DNA of 64,000 bases from contig NZ_JARJBB010000002.1 of the NCBI RefSeq assembly GCF_029269835.1, positions 524,161 to 588,160 of the forward strand, written 5' to 3'. Origin of the DNA: Streptomyces tropicalis (lineage in GTDB: Bacteria > Actinomycetota > Actinomycetes > Streptomycetales > Streptomycetaceae). This document shows positions 7,699-16,712 of the stretch, one piece after another. The notes beneath the pieces were generated by a model that made no database searches, was not told where the DNA came from, and saw nothing but the letters and a program-made list of their open reading frames with translations. The position numbers and the translations under genes are program-made. The number at the start of each line of letters is the position of its first letter. Positions within the stretch are counted from its first letter, which is position 1.

Positions 7699-9036
7699 TT
7701 ACTTGGTGAGGGAGTCGAGAGAGGGGCCGAGGATCCAGCTGGCGATCTCTCGGATGGCGCCGTCGCCGCCGGGGAGGGCGGTGACCGCGCGTGCGGCGCC
7801 GCGCACGACGTCGTGGGCGCTCGCGACCGCCACGGGCCAGCCCACGAGGGCGAAGCACGGGAGGTCATTGACGTCGTTGCCGACGTAGAGCACGCGCTCC
7901 GGCGCGATGCCCTGCTCCTCGCACCACTGCTTCAGTGCGAGGTCCTTGCGGTCGATGCCGTGGAGCACCGGGAGCCTGAGCTTCCGGGCGCGGGCGGCGA
8001 CGACCGGGTTCTGTTCCGTGGACAGGATCAGCATCCGCAGCCCGCTCCTGCGCAGGGCGGCGATGCCGAGGCCGTCCCCGCGGTGCACGGAGACGAACTC
8101 CCGTCCGTCGGAGTCGATCAGCACCCGGTCGTCGGTCTGGGTGCCGTCGAAGTCGAGGACCACGGCGTCGATGTCGTCGTGGGTGGGGAGGGCGCCGAGG
8201 AGGGCCTCGGCCGCCCGGGCCGGCCCGGGCGGCCCGGACCGGTCCGCGTCCAGGAGCGGGGCCAGGGCGCGGGCGCGGGCCAGGTCGTGCGGGTCGTCGA
8301 TCTCCAGGACCCGGGCCGGGTCGGTGCGCACCAGGTCGGTGCGGCCGAAGAAGCGGTGCCCGTGGGCGCGGAAGCCGGCGGCGTCCATCGCGTAGGCGGC
8401 GCCGGTCTCCAGCAGGTCCTGCGGGCGGTCCTGGCGGCGCGGGCGGAAGGACTTGTCGTGGTTGACGCCGTAGCCGCCGCGGGGGTCCGGGTCGGCGACC
8501 GCGGTGCCGCCGGCCCGCTCGGCGCGGGCGGCCGTGACGACGGCCGGGTCGTCGGCCGCGTCCCGCCAGACGAAGCCGTGGAAGGGGGCGACGGTCACCG
8601 CGGTGTCGGCGCCGTTCTCGACGACCGCCGCCGCCACCCCGTCGACGTCCTCGCGGACCAGGAAGGGGCTGGTGCACTGGACCAGCAGGACGGCGTCCAC
8701 CGGGGAGCCGTGCAGCGCCTCGTGGGCGTCCAGGGCGTGCAGGACGGCGGCCTCGGAGGTGGCGGTGTCGCCGGCGAGGGCGGCGGGCCGCAGCACGACC
8801 TCGGCACCGGCCCGGCGGGCGGCGTCGGCGATGTCCTGGTCGTCGGTGGAGACCACGACGTCGGTCACCAGCCGGGCCGCCCGGCACTCGCGCACGGCCC
8901 GGGCGACCAGCGGGACGCCGGCGACGGGGGCGAGGTTCTTCGCGGGCACTCCCTTGGAGCCGCCCCGTGCGGGAATCACCGCGAGCACGCGGCGCACCGT
9001 GGCGCCGGGGCCCGCCTGCGGGTTGGCGTCGGACAT
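7699..9036 (-). CDS. Fused CMP-nonulosonate synthetase and HAD phosphatase
   Basis: 445 aa. The N-terminal ~230 residues form a CMP-sialate/Kdn synthetase: VLAVIPARGGSKGVPAKN, then DAVLLVQCTSPFLVREDVD. The C-terminal ~170 residues form a KdsC/NeuA-tail-type HAD phosphatase with VVLDFDGTQTDD and YVGNDVNDLPCF. One polypeptide can therefore remove the 9-phosphate from Kdn-9-P and activate the free sugar with CTP, between NeuB and the transferases. The start ATG 9036 has GGAG 9 nt upstream. The stop is a TAA, unusual in this GC-rich DNA. Domain calls are confident; sugar identity is inferred from context. Confidence 0.88.
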   Translation of the reverse strand: MSDANPQAGPGATVRRVLAVIPARGGSKGVPAKNLAPVAGVPLVARAVRECRAARLVTDVVVSTDDQDIADAARRAGAEVVLRPAALAGDTATSEAAVLHALDAHEALHGSPVDAVLLVQCTSPFLVREDVDGVAAAVVENGADTAVTVAPFHGFVWRDAADDPAVVTAARAERAGGTAVADPDPRGGYGVNHDKSFRPRRQDRPQDLLETGAAYAMDAAGFRAHGHRFFGRTDLVRTDPARVLEIDDPHDLARARALAPLLDADRSGPPGPARAAEALLGALPTHDDIDAVVLDFDGTQTDDRVLIDSDGREFVSVHRGDGLGIAALRRSGLRMLILSTEQNPVVAARARKLRLPVLHGIDRKDLALKQWCEEQGIAPERVLYVGNDVNDLPCFALVGWPVAVASAHDVVRGAARAVTALPGGDGAIREIASWILGPSLDSLTK

Positions 9037-9068
9037 GGGCTCCACTCCTTGAGGTGGGATCCGGTCGG

Positions 9069-10433
9069 TCACAGCTCCCCCATCCGCCGGATCACGGGCG
9101 CCACGCGCTGGACGCCGTGGCGGTAGGCGCCGCGGGCGGCGCGCCGGACGAGCTGCCGGACGGCTCCGGGCTCCCGGTCGGCGGCCGGGGCGCCCGGCAG
9201 CGGGGTGCCGTCGGGGGCGAGGTGGTGGCGGGCGAGGATGCCCGGCAGGTAGCCGGGGGCGGTGGCACGGGTGTAGTAGGGGGCCAGCGGGGGCGGTCCG
9301 CCCGGCTGCTCCAGGAGCCGGGCGATGCGGGCCCGGGCGGTGTCGAAGGCGGTGGCGTAGGAGCCGTCGGCGGCGACGCCCTGCCGGGTCAGCCACTCCT
9401 CGCCGGGGGCCGGCCGGTGGCCGGCGTCGAGCTGGTCCCAGGAGGCGAGGCAGCCGGAGCCGGTGAAGTGGTGGTTGCCGAGCACCTCGCGCACGCCCAG
9501 GTCGGTGAGGACGGCGGTGGGGATGCGGCGGTGCAGCGCCTCGAGGGCGGCGGTGGAGCTGACCGTGACGAGCAGGTCGGTGCGGTCCAGCACCTCGCCC
9601 ATGTGCCCGTAGACGAGGCGGAAGTTGGGCGGCAGGCCGGTCGCCTGCGCCAGCTTCTGGTACGGCACCTCCTCCAGGTGCGTGGTGTGCTCGCCGGGCC
9701 GGGAGCGCAGCTTGAGCAGCACCTCGCGGTTGGGGTGCAGCCGGGCGTGGGCGATCAGCCGGTCCAGCAGGTAGGTGCGGTCCCGGCGGTTGTCCGGCAC
9801 CGACGGCTGGGCGGCGAACACCACGGTGTAGGGGGCGTGCTCGCCGGAGTAGGGCGTGCCGCCGAGGAAGGGCAGGGCCACCTCCGTGACGGCCGAGGCG
9901 TCGGCTCCCACCCCTTCGTACACGGCGCGGAAACGGTCCGCGTCCTGACGGGAGTTGGCGAGGACGAGGTCGGCGCCGTGGCGCAGCAGCAGGCCGTCGG
10001 CGAGCTTCTCGTAGACGACGCCGACGTATCCGGTGACGACGACGGGGCGCCGGGTGCGGCCCTCCCAGGCCCGGGCGAGCCCGTGCAGCAGGGCCTGCAC
10101 GCCTCCGCCGACCAGCGCCAGCACGACCACGTCGTACGGCTCCCCGTCGGCGGGGTCCTCGCCCATGGCGCGCAGGAACTCGACGGCGGTGACCTCGCGG
10201 AGCGAGTCCGCGCGGACACCGACCTCCGTCAGCTGGCGGGCGGTGGGGGTGGCGCGGCCGCGCAGGAGGTAGCCGTCGAGGCGGACGTCCGACGTGGTGG
10301 CCGCGGGGTCCTCGGACGAGGCACCGTGGTTCTCGGCGGCGATGCGCTGCGCGGTGAGCGCGCCCCATTTCCACCGTGTGTCGGAATCCGCCAGAACGGC
10401 GACTCGCGGGGCCTTCGTTGCACTTACTGGCAC
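9069..10433 (-). CDS. DUF6716-type putative glycosyltransferase
   Basis: 454-aa protein beginning RVAVLADSDTRWKWGALTA, characteristic of a streptomycete family annotated as DUF6716 putative glycosyltransferase. The middle has a two-Rossmann GT-B look (YDVVVLALVGGGVQ, VVVTGYVGVVYEKLADGLLL, LVLANSRQDADRFR), and a late segment TDLLVTVSSTAALEALHR resembles nucleotide-sugar-binding C-domains. It is first in the reverse-strand run, upstream of the CMP-synthetase gene (32-bp gap). It likely builds the wall polymer with a sugar donor I cannot specify. The start is GTG at 10433 with no clear ribosome site. Confidence 0.7.
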   Translation of the reverse strand: MPVSATKAPRVAVLADSDTRWKWGALTAQRIAAENHGASSEDPAATTSDVRLDGYLLRGRATPTARQLTEVGVRADSLREVTAVEFLRAMGEDPADGEPYDVVVLALVGGGVQALLHGLARAWEGRTRRPVVVTGYVGVVYEKLADGLLLRHGADLVLANSRQDADRFRAVYEGVGADASAVTEVALPFLGGTPYSGEHAPYTVVFAAQPSVPDNRRDRTYLLDRLIAHARLHPNREVLLKLRSRPGEHTTHLEEVPYQKLAQATGLPPNFRLVYGHMGEVLDRTDLLVTVSSTAALEALHRRIPTAVLTDLGVREVLGNHHFTGSGCLASWDQLDAGHRPAPGEEWLTRQGVAADGSYATAFDTARARIARLLEQPGGPPPLAPYYTRATAPGYLPGILARHHLAPDGTPLPGAPAADREPGAVRQLVRRAARGAYRHGVQRVAPVIRRMGEL

Positions 10434-10632
10434 GTCGAAGACCGTAGGAAGGCATTTCTAGGTTCCGCCCAACCCGAATGCAACAAACGGTTAACAGCGC
10501 GCCGACGAATGGCGAATCGGGCCCGGTGGACGCCGGGAAGAAGCCTGGTTCACGGCTTCGCCACGCGTCGTTCACCGATCATCAAGTCACCGGTAAAGAC
10601 GGATGCCCGACCCGGCATTTACCGTCTTTCCC
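10434..10632. promoter_or_regulatory. Divergent promoter region of the glycopolymer cluster
   Basis: About 200 bp separate the divergent transcription units and are noticeably AT-richer than the flanks, especially 10440-10510. Both operons probably start here. I see no operator that I can name. Confidence 0.45.
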
Positions 10633-11610
10633 GTGGTCAAGCTCTCCGTCATCGTGCCGTTCTACAACGTGCAGCAATACGCGCCCGACACCCTCAAGAG
10701 TCTCCGCGCGAATGCGCGTGACGACTTCGAATTCATTCTCGTGGACGACTGTTCCCGCGACGAGACCCCGGACGTGCTCGCCCGCGCCGAGCGCGAGCTG
10801 CCGGGCGCGGTGCACGTCAGACACGAGAAGAACGGAGGGCTGGCGACCGCGCGCAACACGGGCATCGACCGCGCGCGCGGCGAGTACCTGACGTTCCTGG
10901 ACGGCGACGACTGGCTCGCCCCCGGCTACTACCCGCGGCTGCTGTCCGTGATCGAGGGGCTGGGCTGCGACTTCGTGCGCACCGACCATGTGCAGTGCAC
11001 GGGGCGGGCCCGTTCGGTGCACCGGGTCCCGCACGGGCGGCGCGCTGTGGTGCTGGATCCGCGCGAGGCGATATTGCCCGCCGACCGCTCCACGTCCGTG
11101 GACTACCCCTACGCCTGGGCGGGCATCTACCACCGTCGGCTGGTCGACCGCGGGCTGCTGCACTTCACCGACGGCCTGCGCACCGCGGAGGACCGGCCGT
11201 GGATCTGGCGGCTGCACCGGGAGGCGCAGTCCTTCGCGGTGACCGGCCTGCTCGGCGTCCACTACCGGCGCGGCGTCGCCTCCTCCCTCACCCAGATCGG
11301 CGACGTGCGCCAGCTCGACTTCATCCGCGCCTTCGACCAGGTCGTCGAGGAGACGGCGAAGGACAGGGCGGCCGACCGGCTGCTGCCGAAGGCGGTGCGC
11401 ACGTACTGCGCGATCATCTCCCATCACCTGGGTTCCATCGAAAGGTTCGAGCCGCCGGTGGCACGCAAACTCAAGTCGCTCAGCGCGGCCGCCCTGCGCC
11501 GCATGCCGCAGGGGGTCCTCGACGACGCCCTCGACTCCATGGACGTCCAGCGCGCCACGCGGCTGCGCCGCCTGCGCCGCCGCCCGGTCGCGACGGGGGC
11601 CGCCGCATGA
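10633..11610 (+). CDS. Family 2 glycosyltransferase
   Basis: 325-aa GT-A enzyme with a canonical GT2 N-terminus: KLSVIVPFYNVQQYAPDTLKS, FEFILVDDCSRDETPDV, NGGLATARNTGI and LTFLDGDDWLAPG, the last holding the metal-binding DxD-type acid pair. The C-terminal ~100 residues are basic, suggesting membrane association. I take GTG 10633 as start since it places SVIVPFYN at the very N-terminus as usual. An in-frame ATG at 10603 is an alternative; neither has a strong ribosome site. The stop overlaps the next start (ATGA), so the two are translationally coupled. It probably adds the non-Kdn sugar or starts the polymer. Confidence 0.88.
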   Translation: MVKLSVIVPFYNVQQYAPDTLKSLRANARDDFEFILVDDCSRDETPDVLARAERELPGAVHVRHEKNGGLATARNTGIDRARGEYLTFLDGDDWLAPGYYPRLLSVIEGLGCDFVRTDHVQCTGRARSVHRVPHGRRAVVLDPREAILPADRSTSVDYPYAWAGIYHRRLVDRGLLHFTDGLRTAEDRPWIWRLHREAQSFAVTGLLGVHYRRGVASSLTQIGDVRQLDFIRAFDQVVEETAKDRAADRLLPKAVRTYCAIISHHLGSIERFEPPVARKLKSLSAAALRRMPQGVLDDALDSMDVQRATRLRRLRRRPVATGAAA

Positions 11611-12944
11611 GCACGCAGATCTTCCTGGCGTCGACGCTGTACGGCACCGCCACGCTCGCCGCCGCCCTCGACTCCGACTGCTTCCGTCCCGCGGACCGGC
11701 GCATCCTGCTGGTCTGCAACAACGCGGCGACGCCCGAGACCACCGCGGCCCTGGACGAGATGCCGGGCTTCGCGCGGCTGCGCGAGCGGTTCGACGACGT
11801 GTTCTCGTGGAACGAGACCATCGCGCCCTTCCACCCGGGCGGTTGGTCCCCGCGCCCGGACGACGTGCCGTTGTGGGAGCGGCACCTGCGGCTGCTGTGG
11901 AACCTGGGTGAGGACCCGGTGGAGCTGGCCGTGGAGTCCATCCAGGTCAATCCGGCGCTCGCCGTCGCCCAGATCTTCACCGGTGCGCCGGTCACCCTCT
12001 ACGCCGACGGCCTGATGAGCTACGGCCCCACCCGCAACAAGATCGACCCGCTGGTCGGCACGCGCATCGACCGGCTGCTGCACCTGGACCTGGTCCCGGA
12101 CCTGAGGCCGGTGCTGCTCACCGAGTTCGGCGTCGCGCCGGAGATCGTTCCGACGGACACCTTCGTGAAGGTGCTGGCCGAACTGGCCGACACCGGCGAC
12201 GTGCTGCCCGCCGCCGGGGAGGAACCGGCGCTGCTGCTGGGGCAGTACCTGTCCGCGCTCGGCATCCTCACCTCCGAGGAGGAGGAGGACCTCCACGTGC
12301 GGATGCTGCGCGGTGCGGTCGCGCTCGGCCACACGCACGTGGTCTTCAAGCCGCACCCGTCGGCGCCGGAGCGCTGGTCCCGGGCACTGGAGAACGAGGC
12401 CGAGCTCCTGGGCGCCGAGCTCACCGTGCTCGACGTGCCCGTCCTCGCCGAGGTCCTCTACCAGCGGATGCGGCCCGCCCTGGTGGTCGGCTGCTTCTCC
12501 ACCGCCCTGCTGACGGCGTCCGCGCTCTACGGCCTGCCGGTCGCCCGGACCGGCACCGGCACGCTCCTGGAGCGGCTGACGCCGTACGAGAACAGCAACC
12601 GGGTCCCGGTGACCGTCGTGGACGCGCTGGTGCCGGACCTGGAGGACCCGGAGGCCGTGACCGCGCAGCGCCCGGACGCGGCCGCCGGTGCGCTGAACGC
12701 GCTGGTGCGCGCGGTCTCCTACGCGATGCAGCCGGTGATCCACCAGAGCCTGCGCGGTGACGCGGAGGACTATCTGACCCGGCATCTGTCGGCGCACACC
12801 TGGCGGTACTTCAAGCGCCGCCGCCTGACGTCGCTGATGCTGCCCGGGGCGGTCCCGGCGCAGCTGGCGTTCATCCCGCGCAACGCGACGGTGCGCCGGG
12901 TGGCGCGCCGGGCGCGCACGCTGCGGCGCGCCGTCGGCCGTTGA
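11607..12944 (+). CDS. Alpha-2,8-polysialyltransferase-family protein
   Basis: 445-aa protein starting TQIFLASTLYGTATLAAALD, which I recognise as a streptomycete family annotated alpha-2,8-polysialyltransferase (PF07388-like). It lacks a signal peptide and ends in a highly basic tail (RRVARRARTLRRAVGR), consistent with binding the inner membrane face. The segment HTHVVFKPHPSAPERWS and later ALVVGCFSTALLTASALYG fit the donor-binding half of polysialyl/capsule transferases. It is coupled to the preceding GT2 gene by a 4-nt overlap. It likely polymerises or transfers CMP-Kdn in wall teichulosonic acid. Activity is inferred. Confidence 0.78.
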   Translation: MSTQIFLASTLYGTATLAAALDSDCFRPADRRILLVCNNAATPETTAALDEMPGFARLRERFDDVFSWNETIAPFHPGGWSPRPDDVPLWERHLRLLWNLGEDPVELAVESIQVNPALAVAQIFTGAPVTLYADGLMSYGPTRNKIDPLVGTRIDRLLHLDLVPDLRPVLLTEFGVAPEIVPTDTFVKVLAELADTGDVLPAAGEEPALLLGQYLSALGILTSEEEEDLHVRMLRGAVALGHTHVVFKPHPSAPERWSRALENEAELLGAELTVLDVPVLAEVLYQRMRPALVVGCFSTALLTASALYGLPVARTGTGTLLERLTPYENSNRVPVTVVDALVPDLEDPEAVTAQRPDAAAGALNALVRAVSYAMQPVIHQSLRGDAEDYLTRHLSAHTWRYFKRRRLTSLMLPGAVPAQLAFIPRNATVRRVARRARTLRRAVGR

Positions 12945-13094
12945 GCGTCCCGCCCCGCCGGCCCCGGTCCGGGCGGCGGGGCGGGACCCGGGTGACCCCC
13001 GCGGGCACCCGGGCGCCCCCTTCCGGGGCCGAAGCGGCCGCCGGACGCGGCCCGGTGTGCCGGGGACCGTCCACGATCAGTCGAGGGGACTGCT

Positions 13095-14297
13095 GTGATC
13101 GACACGCCCGAGGGCATCCGAGGGACCTCCATGGCCACCGTGGTGCGGCCCGCTCCGGCGGCCGCGGCCCCGGCCGCCCGCCCCGCGCCGGATCCGGCCG
13201 GGCCACCCCCCGCAGGCGGCGCGCCGGCCGCCCGGCCCCAAGCGAGCCGGCTGCGCGCCCTGGACGGACTGCGGCTGGTGGCGGCGCTGATGGTGGCCGC
13301 CTACCACTACGGCGGCCGCGACGGCGAGGTCGCCACGGCCTGGGGAAGTTCGCCGCGGCACCAGTTCCCCGCCCTGCACCACCTGTTCGCCTACGGCTGC
13401 CTGGGCGTGCAGGTGTTCTTCGTGATCAGCGGGTTCGTGATCTGCATGAGCGGCTGGGGCCGCTCGCTGCGGTCGTTCTTCGCCTCCCGCGCCTCCCGGC
13501 TGCTGCCCGCGTACTGGGCGGCGGTCGTCCTCGTCACGGCGGTCTTCGCGCTGCCGGTCGTCGCCTACCGGGCGGTGTCGCCGAGCGACGCCCTGGTGAA
13601 CCTGACGATGCTGCAGCAGCCGCTCGGGGTGGACCGGGTGCTCGGCGTGTGCTGGACGCTGTGGGCGGAGGTCCGCTTCTACGCCCTGTTCGCGCTGTGC
13701 GTCGTGCTGCCCGGCGCCACCCGGCGACGGGTGATCCTGTTCTGCGCCGGCTGGACGCTGGCGGCGGCGATCGCGCAGGGCGCGCGGATGCCGCTGCTGG
13801 ACATCGTCCTGATGCCCGAGTACGCGGCGTACTTCGTCGGCGGGATCGGGCTGTACCTGGTGCACCGGGACCGGCGCGACCCGTACGCCTGGGGCATCGT
13901 CGGGGTCAGCTGGCTGATCGGCCAGCACTACGCGGTGCAGCGGCTGTGGCACGCGCCCGCCGTGCACGCGTTCTCCTACCGCAGCTCCTGGGCGATCATC
14001 GCGGTGGTGACCTTCGGCTTCGTCGCCGTCGCGGCCATCGCGCTGGGCTGGCTGCGCCGGGCGGACTGGCGCTGGCTGACCGTCGCGGGCGCGCTGACGT
14101 ACCCCTTCTACCTCGTCCACGAGCATCTGGGCTGGGTGGTCATCGAGGGCCTGCACCGGCATCTGCACCTCCCGTCCTACGCCACCTTCGGGCTGACCGT
14201 GGCGTCGATGCTGCTGCTGGCCTGGCTGCTCCACCGGTTCGTGGAGGGCCGGCTCACGCCGCTGCTGCGCGGGGCCCTGTCCGGACGGCGCCGCTGA
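13095..14297 (+). CDS. Membrane acyltransferase 3 (OafA/YrhL type)
   Basis: 400-aa polytopic acyltransferase. After a Pro/Ala-rich N-terminal 50 residues comes RLRALDGLRLVAALMVAAYHYGG with the conserved His, then VQVFFVISGFVI and FFASRASRLLPAYWAAV, followed by about eight further hydrophobic segments. Such enzymes O-acylate wall or surface sugars. Its position just after the polysialyltransferase-like gene suggests modification of the glycopolymer. Two starts are plausible: GTG 13095 with GAGGGG 6 nt upstream, and ATG 13131 with GAGGGA 5 nt upstream. Acyl group and target are unknown. Confidence 0.88.
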   Translation: MIDTPEGIRGTSMATVVRPAPAAAAPAARPAPDPAGPPPAGGAPAARPQASRLRALDGLRLVAALMVAAYHYGGRDGEVATAWGSSPRHQFPALHHLFAYGCLGVQVFFVISGFVICMSGWGRSLRSFFASRASRLLPAYWAAVVLVTAVFALPVVAYRAVSPSDALVNLTMLQQPLGVDRVLGVCWTLWAEVRFYALFALCVVLPGATRRRVILFCAGWTLAAAIAQGARMPLLDIVLMPEYAAYFVGGIGLYLVHRDRRDPYAWGIVGVSWLIGQHYAVQRLWHAPAVHAFSYRSSWAIIAVVTFGFVAVAAIALGWLRRADWRWLTVAGALTYPFYLVHEHLGWVVIEGLHRHLHLPSYATFGLTVASMLLLAWLLHRFVEGRLTPLLRGALSGRRR

Positions 14298-14378
14298 CGC
14301 ACCACCGGGGCGGGGCGGGCCGGGCGGTGCAGGCGTCCGGCCCGGCCGCCGGATCGGGCGCGGGGACCTGCGGGACGG

Positions 14379-15038
14379 TCAGGCGCCGGCCAGGGACAGC
14401 TTCACCGCGAAGCCGAGGAACAGCGCACCGGCCGCCGACGTGGCCCACGCCGACAGGCGCCGGCGGCGCCGGAAAGCGGCGGCCAGCCGCATGCCGCCGA
14501 AGATCAGCGCGCTCAGGTACAGGAAGCTCGCGAGCTGGGCGAAGGCGCCGAGCACCACGAAGGACAGCGCCGGGTAGGCGTACCCCGGGTCGACGAACTG
14601 CACGAAGAAGGCGACGAAGAACAGGATCGCCTTCGGATTGAAGAGGCTGACGACGAACGCCCGGCGGAAGGGCCGCTCCTCGGCGCCCCCGCGAGCCGCC
14701 GCGGCCGGCGCCTCCTCCGCGACCGGCTCGCGCCGCGTGCGCCACATCCCCAGGGCGGCCCGCAGCATCCCGATCGCGAGCCACGTCAGGTAGGCCGCTC
14801 CGGCGTACTTCACGATGTCGAACAGCACGGCGTTGGCCTGCAGGAGCGAGGCGACCCCGGCCGCCGACAGCGTCATCAGCACGGTGTCGCCGCACCAGAC
14901 GCCCGCGGCGGCCGTGTACCCGGCGCGGACGCCGCGCCGGGCGGCCACGGACAGCACGTAGAGGGAGTTGGGCCCCGGCAGGAGCACGATGAGGACGAGG
15001 CCCGCCAGGTAGGTGGGGAGGTCGATGACGCCGAACAT
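14379..15038 (-). CDS. LysE/RhtB-family amino-acid exporter
   Basis: 219-aa membrane protein with about six hydrophobic segments. The N-terminus MFGVIDLPTYLAGLVLIVLLPGPNS carries the LysE-family PGPN motif, followed by GVRAGYTAAAGVWCGDTVL and a mid-protein SLFNPKAILFFVAFFVQFV. It should export amino acids or related small molecules. ATG 15038 is chosen because it aligns with family starts. A GTG 10 codons upstream has GGAG but almost no spacing. It stands alone, with the mutase gene upstream on the same strand 93 bp away. Confidence 0.88.
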   Translation of the reverse strand: MFGVIDLPTYLAGLVLIVLLPGPNSLYVLSVAARRGVRAGYTAAAGVWCGDTVLMTLSAAGVASLLQANAVLFDIVKYAGAAYLTWLAIGMLRAALGMWRTRREPVAEEAPAAAARGGAEERPFRRAFVVSLFNPKAILFFVAFFVQFVDPGYAYPALSFVVLGAFAQLASFLYLSALIFGGMRLAAAFRRRRRLSAWATSAAGALFLGFAVKLSLAGA

Positions 15039-15131
15039 GGCAAGGAGTGTCGCACGCGGGTACGACACTCCGGCCGGGGGTCCGGAGGACGAGACGGGCG
15101 ACCGCCCGGCGCTGCCCCGCAGGTCCCCGGC

Positions 15132-16712
15132 TCAGAAGGCGTCGGCGGGGACGTGGGTCCCCCACACCTCGCGCAGCGCGTTGCACACCTCGCCGACGGT
15201 GGCGCGGGCCTTCAGGGCGTCCTTCATCGGGTACAGGACGTTGTCCTCGCCCGCGGCCGCCTTCCTCAGCGCCGCGAGGGCCGTGTCGACCGCCGCCCGG
15301 TCCCGCTCGGCCCGCAGCCTCGCGAGGCGTTCGGCCTGCTGGGCCTCGATGGCCGGGTCCACCCGCAGGGGCTCGTAGGGCTCCTCCTCGTCGAGCCGGA
15401 AGCGGTTGACGCCGACCACGACCCGCTCCCCGGAGTCGGTCTCCTGCGCGATCCGGTACGCGCTCCGCTCGATCTCGCCCTTCTGGAACCCCCGCTCGAT
15501 CGCGGCGACCGCGCCCCCGAGGTCCTCCACCCGCTCCATCAACCCCACCACGGCCGCCTCGACCTCGTCCGTCATCCGCTCCACCACGTAGGAGCCCGCG
15601 AACGGGTCCACGGTCGCCGTCACGTCCGTCTCGTACGCCAGCACCTGCTGCGTCCGCAGCGCCAGCCGCGCGCTCTTGTCCGTCGGCAGCGCGATCGCCT
15701 CGTCGAAGGAGTTCGTGTGCAGCGACTGCGTCCCGCCCAGCACCGCCCCGAGCCCCTGCACCGCCACCCGCACCAGGTTCACCTCCGGCTGCTGCGCCGT
15801 CAGCTGCACGCCCGCCGTCTGCGTGTGGAACCGCAGCATCATCGACTTGGGACTGCGCGCCCCGAACTCCTCCCGCATCACCCGCGCCCAGATCCGCCGC
15901 GCCGCACGGAACTTCGCGACCTCCTCCAGGATCGTCGTCCGCGCCACGAAGAAGAACGACAGCCGCGGGGCGAAGTCGTCCACGTCCATGCCCGCCGCCA
16001 CCGCCGTCCGCACGTACTCGATGCCGTCCGCCAGCGTGAACGCGATCTCCTGCGCCGGCGAGGCCCCCGCCTCCGCCATGTGGTAACCGGAGATCGAGAT
16101 CGTGTTCCACCTCGGGATCTCCGCCCGGCAGTACTTGAAGATGTCCGCGATCAGCCGCAGCGACGGCTTCGGCGGGAAGATGTACGTACCCCGGGCGATG
16201 TACTCCTTGAGCACGTCGTTCTGGACCGTGCCCGTCAGCTTCTCCGCCGGCACGCCCTGCTCCTCCGCCACCAGTTGGTAGAGCAGCAGCAGCACCGCCG
16301 CGGGCGCGTTGATCGTCATCGACGTCGACACCCGGTCCAGCGGGATCCCGCCGAACAGCACCCGCATGTCGTCGACCGAGTCGACCGCCACACCCACCTT
16401 GCCGACCTCGCCGTGCGCGATCGGCGCGTCCGAGTCGTGCCCCATCTGCGTCGGCAGGTCGAACGCCACGGACAGCCCCGTGGTCCCGTTCGCGATCAGC
16501 TGCCGGTACCGCGCGTTGGACTCCACCGCCGTCCCGAACCCGGCGTACTGACGCATCGTCCACGGCCGGCCCGTGTACATCGACGGGTACACACCGCGCG
16601 TGAACGGGTACTCGCCCGGCTCGCCCAGCTTCTCCGCCGGATCCCAGCCCTCCAGGGCGTCCGGCCCGTACACCGGCTCGATGGGCAGACCGGACTCCGA
16701 CTCGCGCGCCAT
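15132..16712 (-). CDS. Acyl-CoA mutase large subunit (methylmalonyl-CoA mutase-like, no B12 domain)
   Basis: 526-aa TIM-barrel catalytic subunit. Motifs are [53 protein letters not shown] and [16 protein letters not shown]. Tyr56 and Arg174, which correspond by counting to the Tyr89/Arg207 pair of methylmalonyl-CoA mutase, are both present; isobutyryl-CoA mutases have Phe/Gln there. A CoA-carboxylate substrate such as methylmalonyl-CoA is therefore favoured. The C-terminal cobalamin-binding domain is missing, so it must work with a separate B12 subunit not encoded in this window. The start ATG 16712 has GAGG upstream. There is no MeaB chaperone nearby. Confidence 0.88.
   Translation of the reverse strand: MARESESGLPIEPVYGPDALEGWDPAEKLGEPGEYPFTRGVYPSMYTGRPWTMRQYAGFGTAVESNARYRQLIANGTTGLSVAFDLPTQMGHDSDAPIAHGEVGKVGVAVDSVDDMRVLFGGIPLDRVSTSMTINAPAAVLLLLYQLVAEEQGVPAEKLTGTVQNDVLKEYIARGTYIFPPKPSLRLIADIFKYCRAEIPRWNTISISGYHMAEAGASPAQEIAFTLADGIEYVRTAVAAGMDVDDFAPRLSFFFVARTTILEEVAKFRAARRIWARVMREEFGARSPKSMMLRFHTQTAGVQLTAQQPEVNLVRVAVQGLGAVLGGTQSLHTNSFDEAIALPTDKSARLALRTQQVLAYETDVTATVDPFAGSYVVERMTDEVEAAVVGLMERVEDLGGAVAAIERGFQKGEIERSAYRIAQETDSGERVVVGVNRFRLDEEEPYEPLRVDPAIEAQQAERLARLRAERDRAAVDTALAALRKAAAGEDNVLYPMKDALKARATVGEVCNALREVWGTHVPADAF

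Noticed and set aside
9037..10575. Long N-terminal extension of the CMP-synthetase/phosphatase gene
   Set aside because: The extension runs through the DUF6716 gene in another frame and is Arg/Pro-rich; ATG 9036 with GGAG gives the family N-terminus.
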